Origin: Dermatophilaceae bacterium Sec6.4
GTDB taxonomy: Bacteria > Actinomycetota > Actinomycetes > Actinomycetales > Dermatophilaceae
Reading direction: 5' to 3'
NCBI GenBank assembly: GCA_039636865.1
Contig: CP144172.1
Span: 372,001 to 436,000, forward strand
DNA: 64,000 nt
Shown here: piece by piece, positions 34,878 to 44,295 of the stretch
Layout of the letters: each line of letters begins with the position of its first letter
Position numbering within the stretch: the stretch's first letter is position 1
Notes under the pieces: generated by a model
What the model saw: the letters and a program-made list of their open reading frames with translations, nothing else
Told to the model about the DNA's origin: nothing
Database searches by the model: none
Made by a program: the position numbers and the translations under genes

Positions 34878-34953
34878 CGCCGAGTGGCAGGGATAAGCCT
34901 CGACCGGCGTACTCATAAGTACGCCGGTCGAGTTGGTTCCCTGCCACTCGGCG
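34878..34953. terminator. Large nested hairpin, bidirectional terminator
   Basis: Outer arms 34878-34893 and 34938-34953 are exact complements, and inner arms start near 34899 (CTCGACCGGCGTAC) and pair with 34919-34932 around TCATAA. Together they form a stem of about 30 pairs interrupted by short internal loops. GTTTTGTCTTGTT follows on the plus strand. It lies between the convergent dps and DinB genes and would stop transcription from both. Confidence 0.8.
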
Positions 34954-34968
34954 GTTTTGTCTTGTTAG

Positions 34969-35490
34969 TCAGGCTCTGCGCTCGAGCAGCCCGCGTACGT
35001 ATGCCGCCTGACCGACGTGCTGGCTGATGTCGCCGAGTACCGAGACCACCCGTGCACCGAGGGTTACCGGCGGGTCGTACCGGTCGTCGACCACCCGCCC
35101 GTAATCCTGCGGTGAGAAAGTCTGCAGCGCAGCGAGAGTGGCAGCGTGAACTGCCGCGTGGTACCCGGTCAACAGCGTCGGTTCATCGACGGTGAACTGA
35201 CCCACCTCCGGGCCGGACTGACCGAACCCGATCGAATCGTCGGGGTAGGACAGCGAGAACCTGCCGGCCCACCCGTCTTTGAGCCAGATTTGTTCCTGCC
35301 CGGTCAAGGTGGCGAAATGGTCGTCCTGGACTCGAGTCAGGTGCCAGACCAGCCAACCGATGGAGTTGGCCTCCGTATCCGGTTGCCACTCCAACTCCGC
35401 GCTGTCGAGTCCGCCGATGACCTCGGGGACGAGCTCATGCACCCGCTCGAACGCGTCGGTCAGCAGGATGGATGTCGTGTTGTCTGCCAT
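34969..35490 (-). CDS. DinB/DUF664 family protein (mycothiol-transferase-like fold)
   Basis: 173 residues, four-helix DinB fold. The metal-binding histidines are seen as W-H-L-T-R-V near residue 49, H-A-A-V-H-A near 110 and H-V-G-Q-A-A-Y-V-R near 158. In actinobacteria this group includes mycothiol- and bacillithiol-dependent transferases and enzymes of unknown substrate. Soluble. Convergent with dps across the hairpin. Confidence 0.83.
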   Translation of the reverse strand: MADNTTSILLTDAFERVHELVPEVIGGLDSAELEWQPDTEANSIGWLVWHLTRVQDDHFATLTGQEQIWLKDGWAGRFSLSYPDDSIGFGQSGPEVGQFTVDEPTLLTGYHAAVHAATLAALQTFSPQDYGRVVDDRYDPPVTLGARVVSVLGDISQHVGQAAYVRGLLERRA

Positions 35491-35527
35491 GGCTCACCTT
35501 CCCATGCGAGCTGGTCCATCGAAATGG

Positions 35528-37189
35528 TCAGGAACCGAGCGCGTCCAGCCAGACCGCGATCGCCACCGCGCCAGGGTCCGGGTGCCCCTTGACCCGGTCA
35601 CCGAGATAACTGGAGCGGCCGCGTCGGGCGACGCGGTCCGCTGTGCCGTCCGCGCCCCGGTGCGCTGCCTGCTGGGCTGCCGCGAGCCCGTCGCCGGCTG
35701 CTGCGGCAGCGGGCGCAAGCGCATCAACCATGGTTCGGTCGCCTTCGGCAGCGCCGCCGAGCTCCTGCACGCCCTCGCTACCCGCTCGTAGTGCTGCGGC
35801 CCAGTCGCCCCCGGCACGGACGGCTTCGGCAGCGCGTAGCAGACCCGCCGCGTAGAGCGGCCCCGAGGTGCCACCCACTTCACGACGCACGACGCCGGAC
35901 AGCGCCCGCAGCTGATGCGCTGCCCCACCACTTACCGGGTCGGCCAGCCAGGCACGGGCCCCACGGGCGAGGGCTGTGCCGAGATCACCGTCCCCGACGA
36001 CCTTGTCCATCTGGGTCAGCTCGTCTTCGGCGTCCAGCAGGGCCTTGCAGGCGCGCTCGATGGCGGCGCTGCACTGCTCGTCGGTTGCGTTGCCTTCGCC
36101 TGCCTCGTCGTCGGTCAACTCCGGGCCGGCCGGTACATCGACCTGCGTCAACCCGGGGGCCTGCGCAACGCCGTGACCAGGCCAACTGAGTGACCCCGTG
36201 GGCGCATCCAACAGATCCAGCAGACCGTCGTGGGTATCCGTCGCCAAGAGGGACACCGAGCATCCGGCCATCTCGAGACTCGTCATCACCAGTCCCTGGT
36301 AGAGCCGATCGACCTCAATGCCCCTGTCCTGCAACAACTTCACCACAGCGCGCGAAATAATCGACAACTCCATCGGTGGCGTACCGCCAGTGGAGTTGAT
36401 GAGAGCAACCACGCGTGCACCCGAGCCGTACTGCCGGTCGGACACGATGGTGTCGACGAGGCGGGCGGCGAGCTCGTCGGCAGGCGCCATATCAATGGAC
36501 AGCACCCCTGGTTCGCCGTGGATGCCGAGACCGAGCTCGGCGCCCTCGGCCGCAATCTCTGCCCCAGGCTCGTCCGACCCGGGCACGATGCACGGAGTCA
36601 GACCCAGGCCCATCGTGCCGACCGCAGCGGCGACCGCTCGAGCCACCGCGGCGACGTCGTCGAGGCAGCCGCTCTGCTCTGCGAGCGCTCCGGCGCTCTT
36701 GTGCACCAGGACGGTGCCGGCCAGTCCGCGCCGACCCGCATTGTCGTCATCGTCAGCGAGCGCGACGTCATCGCCGACGACGACCATCCGCACGTCATAG
36801 CCTTCGGAGCGGGCCAGCTCGGCAGCCAGCCCGAAGTTCAGGCGATCACCCGTGTAGGACTTCACGATCAACAGCGCGCCGCCGGTGCCGGTGACGGCTC
36901 TGATCCCGTCGAGCACGGCATCGACACTGGGCGAGGAGAAAACCGCACCACTGACGGCGGCTGTCAGCATTCCGCTCGCGACATATCCGGCGTGCGCCGG
37001 CTCATGCCCTGCCCCTCCGCCGGAGATCAACGCGACCGGCAGATCGGTGGTCGGGCCGTGGCTGACCCGGTCGGCTCGCACGACGATTGTGCGGTCGCGC
37101 AGAATCGCGGTGCCGGGTTGGGTGAGCACCACTCCTTCCATTGACTCACGGACGACGTCGAGCGGGTCGTTGATCAGCTTCTTGACCAT
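35528..37189 (-). CDS. dhaK: Dihydroxyacetone kinase, fused DhaK-DhaL
   Basis: 553 residues combining a DhaK (DAK1) domain (about 1-330) and a DhaL (DAK2) domain (about 345-553). DhaK has S-G-G-G-A-G-H-E-P-A-H-A-G-Y-V near 45-60 and the His that binds dihydroxyacetone covalently in L-G-L-G-I-H-G-E-P-G near 215. DhaL has V-V-G-D-G-D-L-G-T-A near 400, matching the ADP/Mg loop. Single-chain DAKs usually use ATP directly. Frame extends to 37309, but that overlaps the pterin dehydratase gene; MVKKLIN at 37189 is the family start. Confidence 0.92.
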   Translation of the reverse strand: MVKKLINDPLDVVRESMEGVVLTQPGTAILRDRTIVVRADRVSHGPTTDLPVALISGGGAGHEPAHAGYVASGMLTAAVSGAVFSSPSVDAVLDGIRAVTGTGGALLIVKSYTGDRLNFGLAAELARSEGYDVRMVVVGDDVALADDDDNAGRRGLAGTVLVHKSAGALAEQSGCLDDVAAVARAVAAAVGTMGLGLTPCIVPGSDEPGAEIAAEGAELGLGIHGEPGVLSIDMAPADELAARLVDTIVSDRQYGSGARVVALINSTGGTPPMELSIISRAVVKLLQDRGIEVDRLYQGLVMTSLEMAGCSVSLLATDTHDGLLDLLDAPTGSLSWPGHGVAQAPGLTQVDVPAGPELTDDEAGEGNATDEQCSAAIERACKALLDAEDELTQMDKVVGDGDLGTALARGARAWLADPVSGGAAHQLRALSGVVRREVGGTSGPLYAAGLLRAAEAVRAGGDWAAALRAGSEGVQELGGAAEGDRTMVDALAPAAAAAGDGLAAAQQAAHRGADGTADRVARRGRSSYLGDRVKGHPDPGAVAIAVWLDALGS

Positions 37190-37202
37190 CGCAGGTGCCG
37201 GC

Positions 37203-37523
37203 CTAGATCTCGTAGGTGGCGTCGTGCTGCGCGCTGCGACCCTGCGCCGCGGCGAGCCGGCTGATCTCAGCCGCCAGATCCAGATCCTTCTGGGTGACGA
37301 CTGTCCCATCGTCGTGCGAGCACAGCGTCAGGTCGAGCGTGCCGTAGGTCAGGCTCAGGTCCGGGTGGTGCACTGCTGACTCCGCCGCTTCGGCGATCGC
37401 CGTGATGAACGTCGCGGCGGCGCGGTAATCGGGCACTTCAAAGCTGGCGTGCAGTGTGTTCGGGGCCTTGTGCCAGTCGGGGAGGTTGGCGTCGCGGAAC
37501 TGCTGATCGGTAACGGTATCCAT
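37203..37523 (-). CDS. Pterin-4a-carbinolamine dehydratase-like protein
   Basis: 106 residues of the PCD/DCoH fold. The H-H-P-D-L near 52-56 and T-L-C-S-H-D-D-G near 67-74 match the three catalytic histidines (two adjacent plus a distal His). In bacteria lacking aromatic hydroxylases these proteins may serve folate or molybdopterin metabolism. It ends 13 bases before the DhaK start, so the two are probably co-transcribed. Confidence 0.85.
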   Translation of the reverse strand: MDTVTDQQFRDANLPDWHKAPNTLHASFEVPDYRAAATFITAIAEAAESAVHHPDLSLTYGTLDLTLCSHDDGTVVTQKDLDLAAEISRLAAAQGRSAQHDATYEI

Positions 37524-37615
37524 CCCTCCACTGTGGCATCAGCCACCGACGATGGCATCCCGGATCGACGAATCGCTCATGTGCGACATTCAGGCGCGCG
37601 GCGTACGGTTTAAAT

Positions 37616-38620
37616 ATGGACTTTCGATACTTAGGTAACAGCGGACTGAAGATCTCAGAGATCACCTACGGCAACTGGCTCACCCACGGCAGCCAGGTCG
37701 AGGACGACATGGCTGTGCGCTGCGTGCGCGCCGCGCTCGACTCCGGCATCACCACCTTCGACACGGCGGACGTCTACGCGAACGGAGCTGCCGAGTCTGT
37801 ACTCGGGCGCGCACTCGCCGGTGAATCGCGCGAATCGGTGGAAATCTTCACCAAGGTCTACTTCCCGACCGGCCGTAAGCAGCACAACGACACCGGGCTG
37901 TCCCGCAAGCACATCCACGATTCGATTGATGCATCACTGCGTCGGCTGCGCACCGATTACGTCGACCTTTACCAGGCACACCGCTACGACTACGAAACCC
38001 CGCTGGAAGAGACGATGCAGGCATTCGCCGACGTCGTGCGGTCCGGCAAGGCGCTCTACATCGGCGTCAGCGAATGGACCGCAGACCAGCTCCGCGCGGG
38101 TCACGCGCTCGCGACCGAACTGGGTGTCCAGCTCATCTCCAACCAGCCGCAGTACTCGATGCTCTGGCGGGTCATCGAAGGCGAAGTGGTGCCGACCAGC
38201 AAAGACCTCGGCATCTCCCAGATCGTCTGGAGCCCGATCGCGCAAGGCATCCTGACCGGCAAGTACAAGCCGGGGGAACAGCCGCCGGCCGACAGTCGCG
38301 CCGCCGACGACAAGGGCGGAGCGGACATGATCAGCCGCTTCATGAACGACACGACCCTGACCGCTGTTCAGAAGCTCGCGCCGATCGCCGAGGACCTGAA
38401 CCTCACGATGGCGCAGCTCGCCGTCGCATGGGTGCTGGCCAATGACAACGTCGCGGCGGCCCTGGTCGGCGCTTCCAAGCCGGAGCAGGTCACCAGCAAC
38501 GCCGAAGCTGCGGGCGTCAAGCTCGACGCCGACGTGATGAAGAAGGTCGATGCGGCCCTGGGCGACCTACCCGACACCGACCCGGCCAAGACGAAGTCGC
38601 CGGACAAGCGCCTCGTCTGA
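37616..38620 (+). CDS. Aldo/keto reductase (voltage-gated K+ channel beta subunit-like)
   Basis: 334 residues. The AKR barrel starts M-D-F-R-Y-L-G-N-S-G-L, then F-D-T-A-D-V-Y near 46-52 (catalytic Asp and Tyr), the Lys in F-T-K-V-Y near 82, the His in Y-Q-A-H-R-Y-D near 121, and S-P-I-A-Q-G near 206, with the NADPH-side S-K-P-E-Q-V near 286. Family members reduce aldehydes and quinones. ATG 37616 is downstream of an AT-richer promoter-like region. Confidence 0.9.
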   Translation: MDFRYLGNSGLKISEITYGNWLTHGSQVEDDMAVRCVRAALDSGITTFDTADVYANGAAESVLGRALAGESRESVEIFTKVYFPTGRKQHNDTGLSRKHIHDSIDASLRRLRTDYVDLYQAHRYDYETPLEETMQAFADVVRSGKALYIGVSEWTADQLRAGHALATELGVQLISNQPQYSMLWRVIEGEVVPTSKDLGISQIVWSPIAQGILTGKYKPGEQPPADSRAADDKGGADMISRFMNDTTLTAVQKLAPIAEDLNLTMAQLAVAWVLANDNVAAALVGASKPEQVTSNAEAAGVKLDADVMKKVDAALGDLPDTDPAKTKSPDKRLV

Positions 38621-38633
38621 CGTCCCACCACCG

Positions 38634-38681
38634 AGTTGTGTGAACGGGTGCGCCCCATAGAGCGCACCCGTTCACACAACT
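38634..38681. terminator. Perfect 20-bp inverted repeat after the aldo/keto reductase
   Basis: Bases 38634-38653 and 38662-38681 are exact complements (AGTTGTGTGAACGGGTGCGC) with an 8-base spacer. No U-tract follows. Placed 14 bases after the aldo/keto reductase stop and 56 bases from the end of the convergent membrane-protein gene, so a U-less bidirectional terminator is the simplest view; a protein site is possible. Confidence 0.65.
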
Positions 38682-38736
38682 TATGGCGCTGGCCTGATCG
38701 ACATCAATATCCTGACTGACGGACGTTGCTGCGGAT

Positions 38737-39120
38737 CTAACGTGAGTGGTGACGCCGCCTTGTCGCGATGAAGCCGGCGAGCGCGCCACCCGCAAGCACC
38801 GACGCGATAGCCGCACCGAGGATCGAACTGCCGGATATCGACCAGAGCAGTTGACTCATGATCAACAGGACGCCGACCAACGCAGCAGCTGACATCACTG
38901 TGTCGATGCGCGCCCATGGTGCCCGACCTGGGCGACCGCTCTCCCAGAGCAGGACCACCTGGACAACGGCGTAGAACACCACAGCCCAGATCACTGCGGA
39001 CGATGTCGTCGGCCTGGTCGCTGCTACGAGCGGCCCGCCGACCACCAGTGCCAGGACACCGGCGCCGGCCACGGCGAAATCTCGTGTTCCGAGATGGCGG
39101 CCAGTAGGCGATTGTGTCAT
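38737..39120 (-). CDS. Small membrane protein, unknown family
   Basis: 127 residues with four hydrophobic helices (about 16-33, 40-58, 76-93, 97-115) and a basic C-terminus (R-R-R-H-H-S-R). Start codon is ATG 39120, abutting the GntR stop at 39121, so it is probably the last gene of that unit. No recognised domain. Confidence 0.7.
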   Translation of the reverse strand: MTQSPTGRHLGTRDFAVAGAGVLALVVGGPLVAATRPTTSSAVIWAVVFYAVVQVVLLWESGRPGRAPWARIDTVMSAAALVGVLLIMSQLLWSISGSSILGAAIASVLAGGALAGFIATRRRHHSR

Positions 39121-39786
39121 TCAGAGGACCGTCCGGATGCGGCTCTCGAAGTCGCGCATGTGCTCCAGCATCAGCTGCTCAGCTCGCGCTTCGTCGCCGG
39201 CGAGCACAGCGTCGATCAAGTCGACGAGCCCAATGACATGCGCCCCGATATCGGCCAGGCGCGGGGCTGCAACCGACCAGATACGGGTCGCGAGGTTGCC
39301 GTAACGGGTCAGTGCCGTCTGCAGGTGTTCGTTGTGGCAGGCCCGGTAGAGCGCCCGGTGCACGTGCAGGTCCCAGTCCATGTGGTCCCGCGCCGAGGTG
39401 TCAACGGGAAGCGCGCGCAGCGATGTTTGTAGCTGCTGCAACGCATTCCGGTCAACCATGTCCAGACGCCCGCTGGCCAGTCCGGCCGCGAGCGGTTCGA
39501 GGGACTGACGGATCTCGGAGATCTCGCTCAGCGCGGTGATGTCGACCGAACTGGCAAACGTGCCGCGCCGTGGATAGGTGACCACGAGGTGGTCGGACTC
39601 GAGCCGTTTCAACGCCTCCCGCAGCGGTGTGCGCCCGATGCCGAGCTCCTTGGACAGCCCCTGCTCGTTGATCGGCGCACCCGGCGGGATGTCGAGCAGC
39701 ACCAGCCGGGACCGCAGCGATTCGTACGCGGTATCGGTGAGGGAAGCGACCGGAGCTCCAGAGGCGCCTTCGACGACGGCCGTCAT
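39121..39786 (-). CDS. GntR (FCD) family regulator of the sarcosine operon
   Basis: 221 residues. The winged helix (about 15-80) has E-Q-G-L-S-K-E-L-G-I-G-R-T-P-L-R-E-A-L-K-R-L, and the FCD domain has D-W-D-L-H-V-H-R-A-L-Y-R-A near 137 with metal-ligand-type H-x-x-H elements. It is divergent from soxB with 116 bases between and a perfect TGATATATCA palindrome in the gap, so it probably controls the sox operon and itself (inference). GGAGG precedes ATG 39786. Confidence 0.9.
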   Translation of the reverse strand: MTAVVEGASGAPVASLTDTAYESLRSRLVLLDIPPGAPINEQGLSKELGIGRTPLREALKRLESDHLVVTYPRRGTFASSVDITALSEISEIRQSLEPLAAGLASGRLDMVDRNALQQLQTSLRALPVDTSARDHMDWDLHVHRALYRACHNEHLQTALTRYGNLATRIWSVAAPRLADIGAHVIGLVDLIDAVLAGDEARAEQLMLEHMRDFESRIRTVL

Positions 39787-39843
39787 CTACTCCTCCGTAG
39801 GGGTTGACAGTGTTCGACGGTTCACGCCAAGGTTATCCGACAA

Positions 39844-39855
39844 CTGATATATCAG
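39844..39855. promoter_or_regulatory. TGATATATCA palindrome, candidate GntR operator
   Basis: CTGATATATCAG at 39844-39855 is a perfect 12-bp palindrome in the divergent gap between the GntR gene and soxB, in otherwise AT-poor sequence. FCD-type GntR proteins bind short palindromes of this kind, and position fits control of both promoters. Confidence 0.55.
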
Positions 39856-39902
39856 AAGAGGGATTCCCGTTCCGTGCCCGGAACCTCTGAAGGAGCCGCC
39901 CA

Positions 39903-41123
39903 ATGAGCCAGCGCGACTTGCCCCAGCATCCGAAGTTCCTGTGGCACAACCCCGAGCCGGCCCGTCACTACGACGCGATCATCGTCGGCGGTGGTGGTCA
40001 CGGGCTCGCAACGGCGTACTACCTCGCCAAGAACCACGGCATCACCCGCGTCGCGGTGCTCGAACGTGGCTGGCTCGCGGGCGGCAATATGGCCCGCAAC
40101 ACCACCATCATCCGCAGCAACTACCTGTGGGACGAGTCGGCAGCGATGTACGAAACGTCACTCAAGCTGTGGGAGGGCCTCGAAAACGAGCTCGACTACG
40201 AGATCTTCTTCTCCCAGCGCGGCGTACTCAACCTTGCGCACACCCTGCAGGATGTGCGCGAGTCGGTACGCCGGGTCGAGGCCAATCGGTTGAACGGGAT
40301 CGACGCCGAGTGGGTCGACCCGCAGCAGGTCAAGGAACTGTGCCCGATCATCAATATCGGGCAGGAGATCCGCTACCCGGTGATGGGCGCTACCTACCAG
40401 GCCCGTGCAGGCATCGCCAAGCACGACTGGGTGGCCTGGGCGTATGCCCGCCGCGCCAGTGAGATGGGTGTCGACCTGATCCAGAACTGCGAGGTGCAGG
40501 GCTTCGTGATGGACGGCGACAAGGTCACCGGTGTCAAGACCAATCGCGGCACGATCTATTCGGACAAGGTCGGGCTGGCAGCCGCCGGGCATACCTCAGT
40601 GCTGACGCAGCTGGCCGGGTTCCGGGTGCCGATCCAGTCCCACCCGCTGCAGGCGCTGGTCTCGGAGCTGCACGACATCATCCATCCGACCGTGGTCATG
40701 TCGAACCACGTACATGTCTACGTTTCGCAGGCACACAAAGGCGAGCTGGTGATGGGAGCCGGTGTCGACCCCTACAACGGCTACGGCCAACGCGGGTCCT
40801 TCCACATCATCGAGCAGCAGATGTCCGCCGCCGTCGAACTCTTCCCAGCGTTCGCGCGCGCTCACCTGCTGCGCACCTGGGGCGGCATCGTTGACGTCAC
40901 CCTCGACGCCTCACCGATCATGGGACTGACCCCGGTACAGGGCATGTACGTCAACTGCGGGTGGGGCACCGGCGGCTTCAAGGCCGTCCCCGGCGCAGGT
41001 ACGGCCTTCGCGCACACCATCGCCCACGACGAGCCGCACCCACTCAACGAACCGTTCGCACTCGACCGGTTCGAGACCGGTGCGCTCATCGACGAGCACG
41101 GCGCCTCAGCCGTCGCCCACTGA
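39903..41123 (+). CDS. soxB: Sarcosine oxidase subunit beta
   Basis: 406 residues, a DAO-family flavoprotein. FAD-binding [11 protein letters not shown] near 26-36, followed by G-G-N-M-A-R-N. His174 in A-K-H-D-W lies where heterotetrameric sarcosine oxidases attach FMN covalently (reported at about position 173-175). With subunits alpha, gamma and delta it converts sarcosine to glycine, making 5,10-methylene-THF and H2O2. GAAGGAG precedes the ATG. First gene of soxB-D-A-G-sdaA. Confidence 0.95.
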   Translation: MSQRDLPQHPKFLWHNPEPARHYDAIIVGGGGHGLATAYYLAKNHGITRVAVLERGWLAGGNMARNTTIIRSNYLWDESAAMYETSLKLWEGLENELDYEIFFSQRGVLNLAHTLQDVRESVRRVEANRLNGIDAEWVDPQQVKELCPIINIGQEIRYPVMGATYQARAGIAKHDWVAWAYARRASEMGVDLIQNCEVQGFVMDGDKVTGVKTNRGTIYSDKVGLAAAGHTSVLTQLAGFRVPIQSHPLQALVSELHDIIHPTVVMSNHVHVYVSQAHKGELVMGAGVDPYNGYGQRGSFHIIEQQMSAAVELFPAFARAHLLRTWGGIVDVTLDASPIMGLTPVQGMYVNCGWGTGGFKAVPGAGTAFAHTIAHDEPHPLNEPFALDRFETGALIDEHGASAVAH

Positions 41124-41138
41124 CCGGGAGGAACTTCC

Positions 41139-41402
41139 ATGTTGATCATCGAGTGTCCCTACTGCGGGAAACGCACCGAAGACGAATTCGGCTACGGCGG
41201 GCAGGCCCACGTCCCCTACCCCGAGGACCCGCACGCACTGAGCGACGCGCAGTGGGCGCAGTACCTCTTCTACCGCGACAATCCCAAGGGCTCGTACCGC
41301 GAGCGCTGGGTGCACAGCGCGGGCTGCCGGAAGTGGTTCAACGCGGTACGCGACACCCGCACCTACGAGATCACCTCGACGTACCTGGGGGCCGGCTCAT
41401 GA
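41139..41402 (+). CDS. soxD: Sarcosine oxidase subunit delta
   Basis: 87 residues. Zinc site typical of SoxD: C-P-Y-C-G near residue 6-10, plus the C-terminal H-S-A-G-C-R-K-W-F near 59-67 that supplies His and Cys. It stabilises the heterotetramer. Its stop overlaps the soxA start (ATGA). Confidence 0.94.
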   Translation: MLIIECPYCGKRTEDEFGYGGQAHVPYPEDPHALSDAQWAQYLFYRDNPKGSYRERWVHSAGCRKWFNAVRDTRTYEITSTYLGAGS

Positions 41403-44287
41403 CTGCTGCCCGCCTCGACACGGGTGGCGCGATCGACCGCGACACCACCTTGACGTTTACCCTCGACGACGCGAACTACACCGGCCACGCAGGTGACACG
41501 GTCGCCTCCGCCGCACTCGCGAACGGGGTGCGTCGGGTGGGTGACTCGATCTACCTGGGCAGACCGCGCGGCATCATGACCGCAGGTGTCGAGGAACCCA
41601 ACGCGGTCGTCCGGATGAACGGTGGCTACGGCGAATCCCAGCTGCCCGCAACCACACTCGAGCTTGCCGACGGGATGCAGCTGACCTGGGAGGACGGCAT
41701 CGGCACCCTCGATGAGTCGGTCGACACCGCGGAATACGACCGGATGCACGTGCACACCGATATTGCCGTGATCGGCGCCGGCCCGGCCGGTCTCGCAGCA
41801 GCGCGCACGGCGATGTCGACCGGCGCGCGCGTCACGCTGATAGAGCAGGACTTCGAACTGGGCGGCAGCCTGCTCGGGCGACCGGGTGAAAAGATCGAGG
41901 GCCAACCCGCTACGCAGTGGATCGCATCCGTGCGCGCAGAGCTGGAGGCCTCAACCGACTGCCACATCCTGACCCGGACGTGCGTTTTCGGCAGTTACGA
42001 CAACAACTATCTGGTGGCGCTGGAGAAGCGTAGCCAGCACGCCATGCGGGCCGGCGTCTCGCGTCAGCGGGTCTGGCACATCACGGCCGGCCGAGTCATC
42101 CTCGCCACGGGGGCGTTCGAGCGCACGCTCGTCTTCGCCGGTAACGACTGCCCCGGCGTGATGCTCGCGTCGGCGGTACAGAGCTATCTGGGTCGGTGGG
42201 CGACGCTGGCCGGGCGAGAGGTCGTCGTGCTGACCACCAACGATTCGGCATACGGCGTCGCGAAGGCGTTGCACACGGCAGGAGCGGCGGTACGGATCGT
42301 CGACACCCGCGTCGACTCTGTGGCCACGGCGCCGGAGGGGGTGACCGTGCAGCGCGGCTGCGTGGTCGTCGGTGTCGACGGTGCCGAATCAGTGAACGCT
42401 GTCCGCATCGCCGAGCTGGGCGCCGATCCGTCGACAGCAGAACGTGTTTCATGCGACCTACTCGCTGTGTCCGGCGGCTGGTCGCCCAATGTCAGCCTGC
42501 ACTCCCAACGCCAGGGCGCGTTGCGGTGGGACTATCAACTGATGGGTTTCGTGCCGTCGGGCGCGGTGCGCGACCAGCAGGCCATCGGCGCAGCAGCCGG
42601 CACCTACTGGACGACCGGCTGCGTCGCCGAGGGCAACGTCGCCGGCGCCGATCCGTCGGCCACCGGCCTGACGACCGCCGAGCGACGGTCCCACTCGGGT
42701 ACGACGCACGCACTGTGGATGATCCCGGGTGCAGATGGAGACCTGTCGACCCATTTCGTGGACCCGCACCGCGACGAGACAGCGGCGAACGTCATTCGCG
42801 CAACGGGCGCCGGGATGCGGTCGGTCGAACATGTCAAGCGCTACACCTCGATCAGCACCGGCCTGGATCAGGGCAAGATCGGCGGTGTCCTCACCATCGG
42901 TCTACTGACCCAGCTACTCGGCGAGCAGGACATGGCCGCGATGCCCACCGGCCAGCCGGGACAGCATCCGAGCAGCACGCAGCAGACCACCCTTGGCGCG
43001 CTGGGCACCACCACCTACCGCGCGCCGTTCACCCCGGTTGCCTTCGTGGCGCTCGCGGGTCGCGCGCGCGGGCAGCTCTACGACCCGGCGCGGCTCACCT
43101 CGGTGCACGGGCGACATGAGGCGTTAGGCGCGAAATTCGAGGACGTCGGTCAGTGGAAGCGTCCGCGGTTCTACCCTCGCGACGGCGAGGACATGGACGC
43201 AGCGGTCGCCCGCGAATGCCGTGCGGCGCGGGAGAATGTCGCATACATGGACGCGACGACACTCGGCAAGATTGAGATCCGCGGCGCCGACGCACCCGTC
43301 TTCCTGAATCGGATCTACACCAACGCGTTCGCCAAGCTCGCCGTCGGCAGGCAGCGCTACGGGGTGATGTGTGGCCCCGACGGAATGGTGCTCGACGACG
43401 GGGTCAGCTTCCGGTTGGCCGCTGACAGGTTCCTCATGACGACGACTACCGGCGGCGCCGCCAAGGTGCTCGAGTGGCTTGAGGAGTGGAGCCAGACGGA
43501 ATGGCCGGAGCTGGACGTGTGGTTCACCTCGGTCACCGAGCAGTGGACGACGATCGCCGTCGTCGGACCCCACTCCCGCGAGGTTGTCGGCGCACTCGCG
43601 CCCGACCTGGATGTGTCGAAGGAGGGCTTTGAGTTCATGACCCACGTCGACACCATCCTCGCCAGCGGCATCCCCGCCCGGGTCGCGCGCGTCACCTTCT
43701 CCGGCGAGCTCGCCTACGAGATCAACGTCAGCGGTTGGTACGGCGAAGCACTCTGGCAGGACGTGACCGCCGCCGGCGCCGAGCTGGACATCACCCCCTA
43801 CGGCACCGAGACCATGCATGTTCTGCGAGCCGAGAAGGCCTTCCCGATCGTCGGGCAGGACACCGACGGCACCGTCACGCCGCAGGACCTCGGGATGGAC
43901 TGGGTCGTCTCCAAGGCCAAGGACTTCATCGGCAAACGGTCCTTTGCACGGGCCTCGCACCACCAGCCCGGACGTCGGCAACTGGTCAGTCTGCTGCCCG
44001 TCGACCGGTCGTTGCGGTTACCCGAAGGAGCCCAGATCGTGCTCGCGTCGGACGCGCCGTCGCAACCGCTGACCGGGCCGGCGTCTACCCCGATCCCGAT
44101 GATCGGGCACGTCACGTCGAGTTACCACAGTCAGGCCCTGGAGCGCAGTTTCGCGCTCGCCCTCGTCAAGGACGGGCGCGAACGCATCGGACAGCAGGTC
44201 ATGGCATCCTTCGGCGGGCAGTTCGTGCCGGTCGAAATCGCCGATGCCGTCCTCTACGACAAAGAAGGAGCCCGACGCGATGGCTGA
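41399..44287 (+). CDS. soxA: Sarcosine oxidase subunit alpha
   Basis: 962 residues. N-terminal 2Fe-2S-like fold without cluster, then a dinucleotide site A-V-I-G-A-G-P-A-G-L-A near 122-132, and a C-terminal glycine-cleavage T-type aminomethyltransferase domain (about 600-960) that binds tetrahydrofolate. The split between NAD and folate halves is typical. The open frame begins much earlier (40961), inside soxB in a different frame; that part is spurious. Confidence 0.94.
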   Translation: MTAARLDTGGAIDRDTTLTFTLDDANYTGHAGDTVASAALANGVRRVGDSIYLGRPRGIMTAGVEEPNAVVRMNGGYGESQLPATTLELADGMQLTWEDGIGTLDESVDTAEYDRMHVHTDIAVIGAGPAGLAAARTAMSTGARVTLIEQDFELGGSLLGRPGEKIEGQPATQWIASVRAELEASTDCHILTRTCVFGSYDNNYLVALEKRSQHAMRAGVSRQRVWHITAGRVILATGAFERTLVFAGNDCPGVMLASAVQSYLGRWATLAGREVVVLTTNDSAYGVAKALHTAGAAVRIVDTRVDSVATAPEGVTVQRGCVVVGVDGAESVNAVRIAELGADPSTAERVSCDLLAVSGGWSPNVSLHSQRQGALRWDYQLMGFVPSGAVRDQQAIGAAAGTYWTTGCVAEGNVAGADPSATGLTTAERRSHSGTTHALWMIPGADGDLSTHFVDPHRDETAANVIRATGAGMRSVEHVKRYTSISTGLDQGKIGGVLTIGLLTQLLGEQDMAAMPTGQPGQHPSSTQQTTLGALGTTTYRAPFTPVAFVALAGRARGQLYDPARLTSVHGRHEALGAKFEDVGQWKRPRFYPRDGEDMDAAVARECRAARENVAYMDATTLGKIEIRGADAPVFLNRIYTNAFAKLAVGRQRYGVMCGPDGMVLDDGVSFRLAADRFLMTTTTGGAAKVLEWLEEWSQTEWPELDVWFTSVTEQWTTIAVVGPHSREVVGALAPDLDVSKEGFEFMTHVDTILASGIPARVARVTFSGELAYEINVSGWYGEALWQDVTAAGAELDITPYGTETMHVLRAEKAFPIVGQDTDGTVTPQDLGMDWVVSKAKDFIGKRSFARASHHQPGRRQLVSLLPVDRSLRLPEGAQIVLASDAPSQPLTGPASTPIPMIGHVTSSYHSQALERSFALALVKDGRERIGQQVMASFGGQFVPVEIADAVLYDKEGARRDG

Positions 44288-44295
44288 GGTAACCA

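Noticed and set aside
40961..41398. N-terminal extension of soxA to 40961
   Set aside because: It runs through soxB and soxD in another frame and is Arg-rich; the ATGA overlap with soxD at 41399 gives the natural start.
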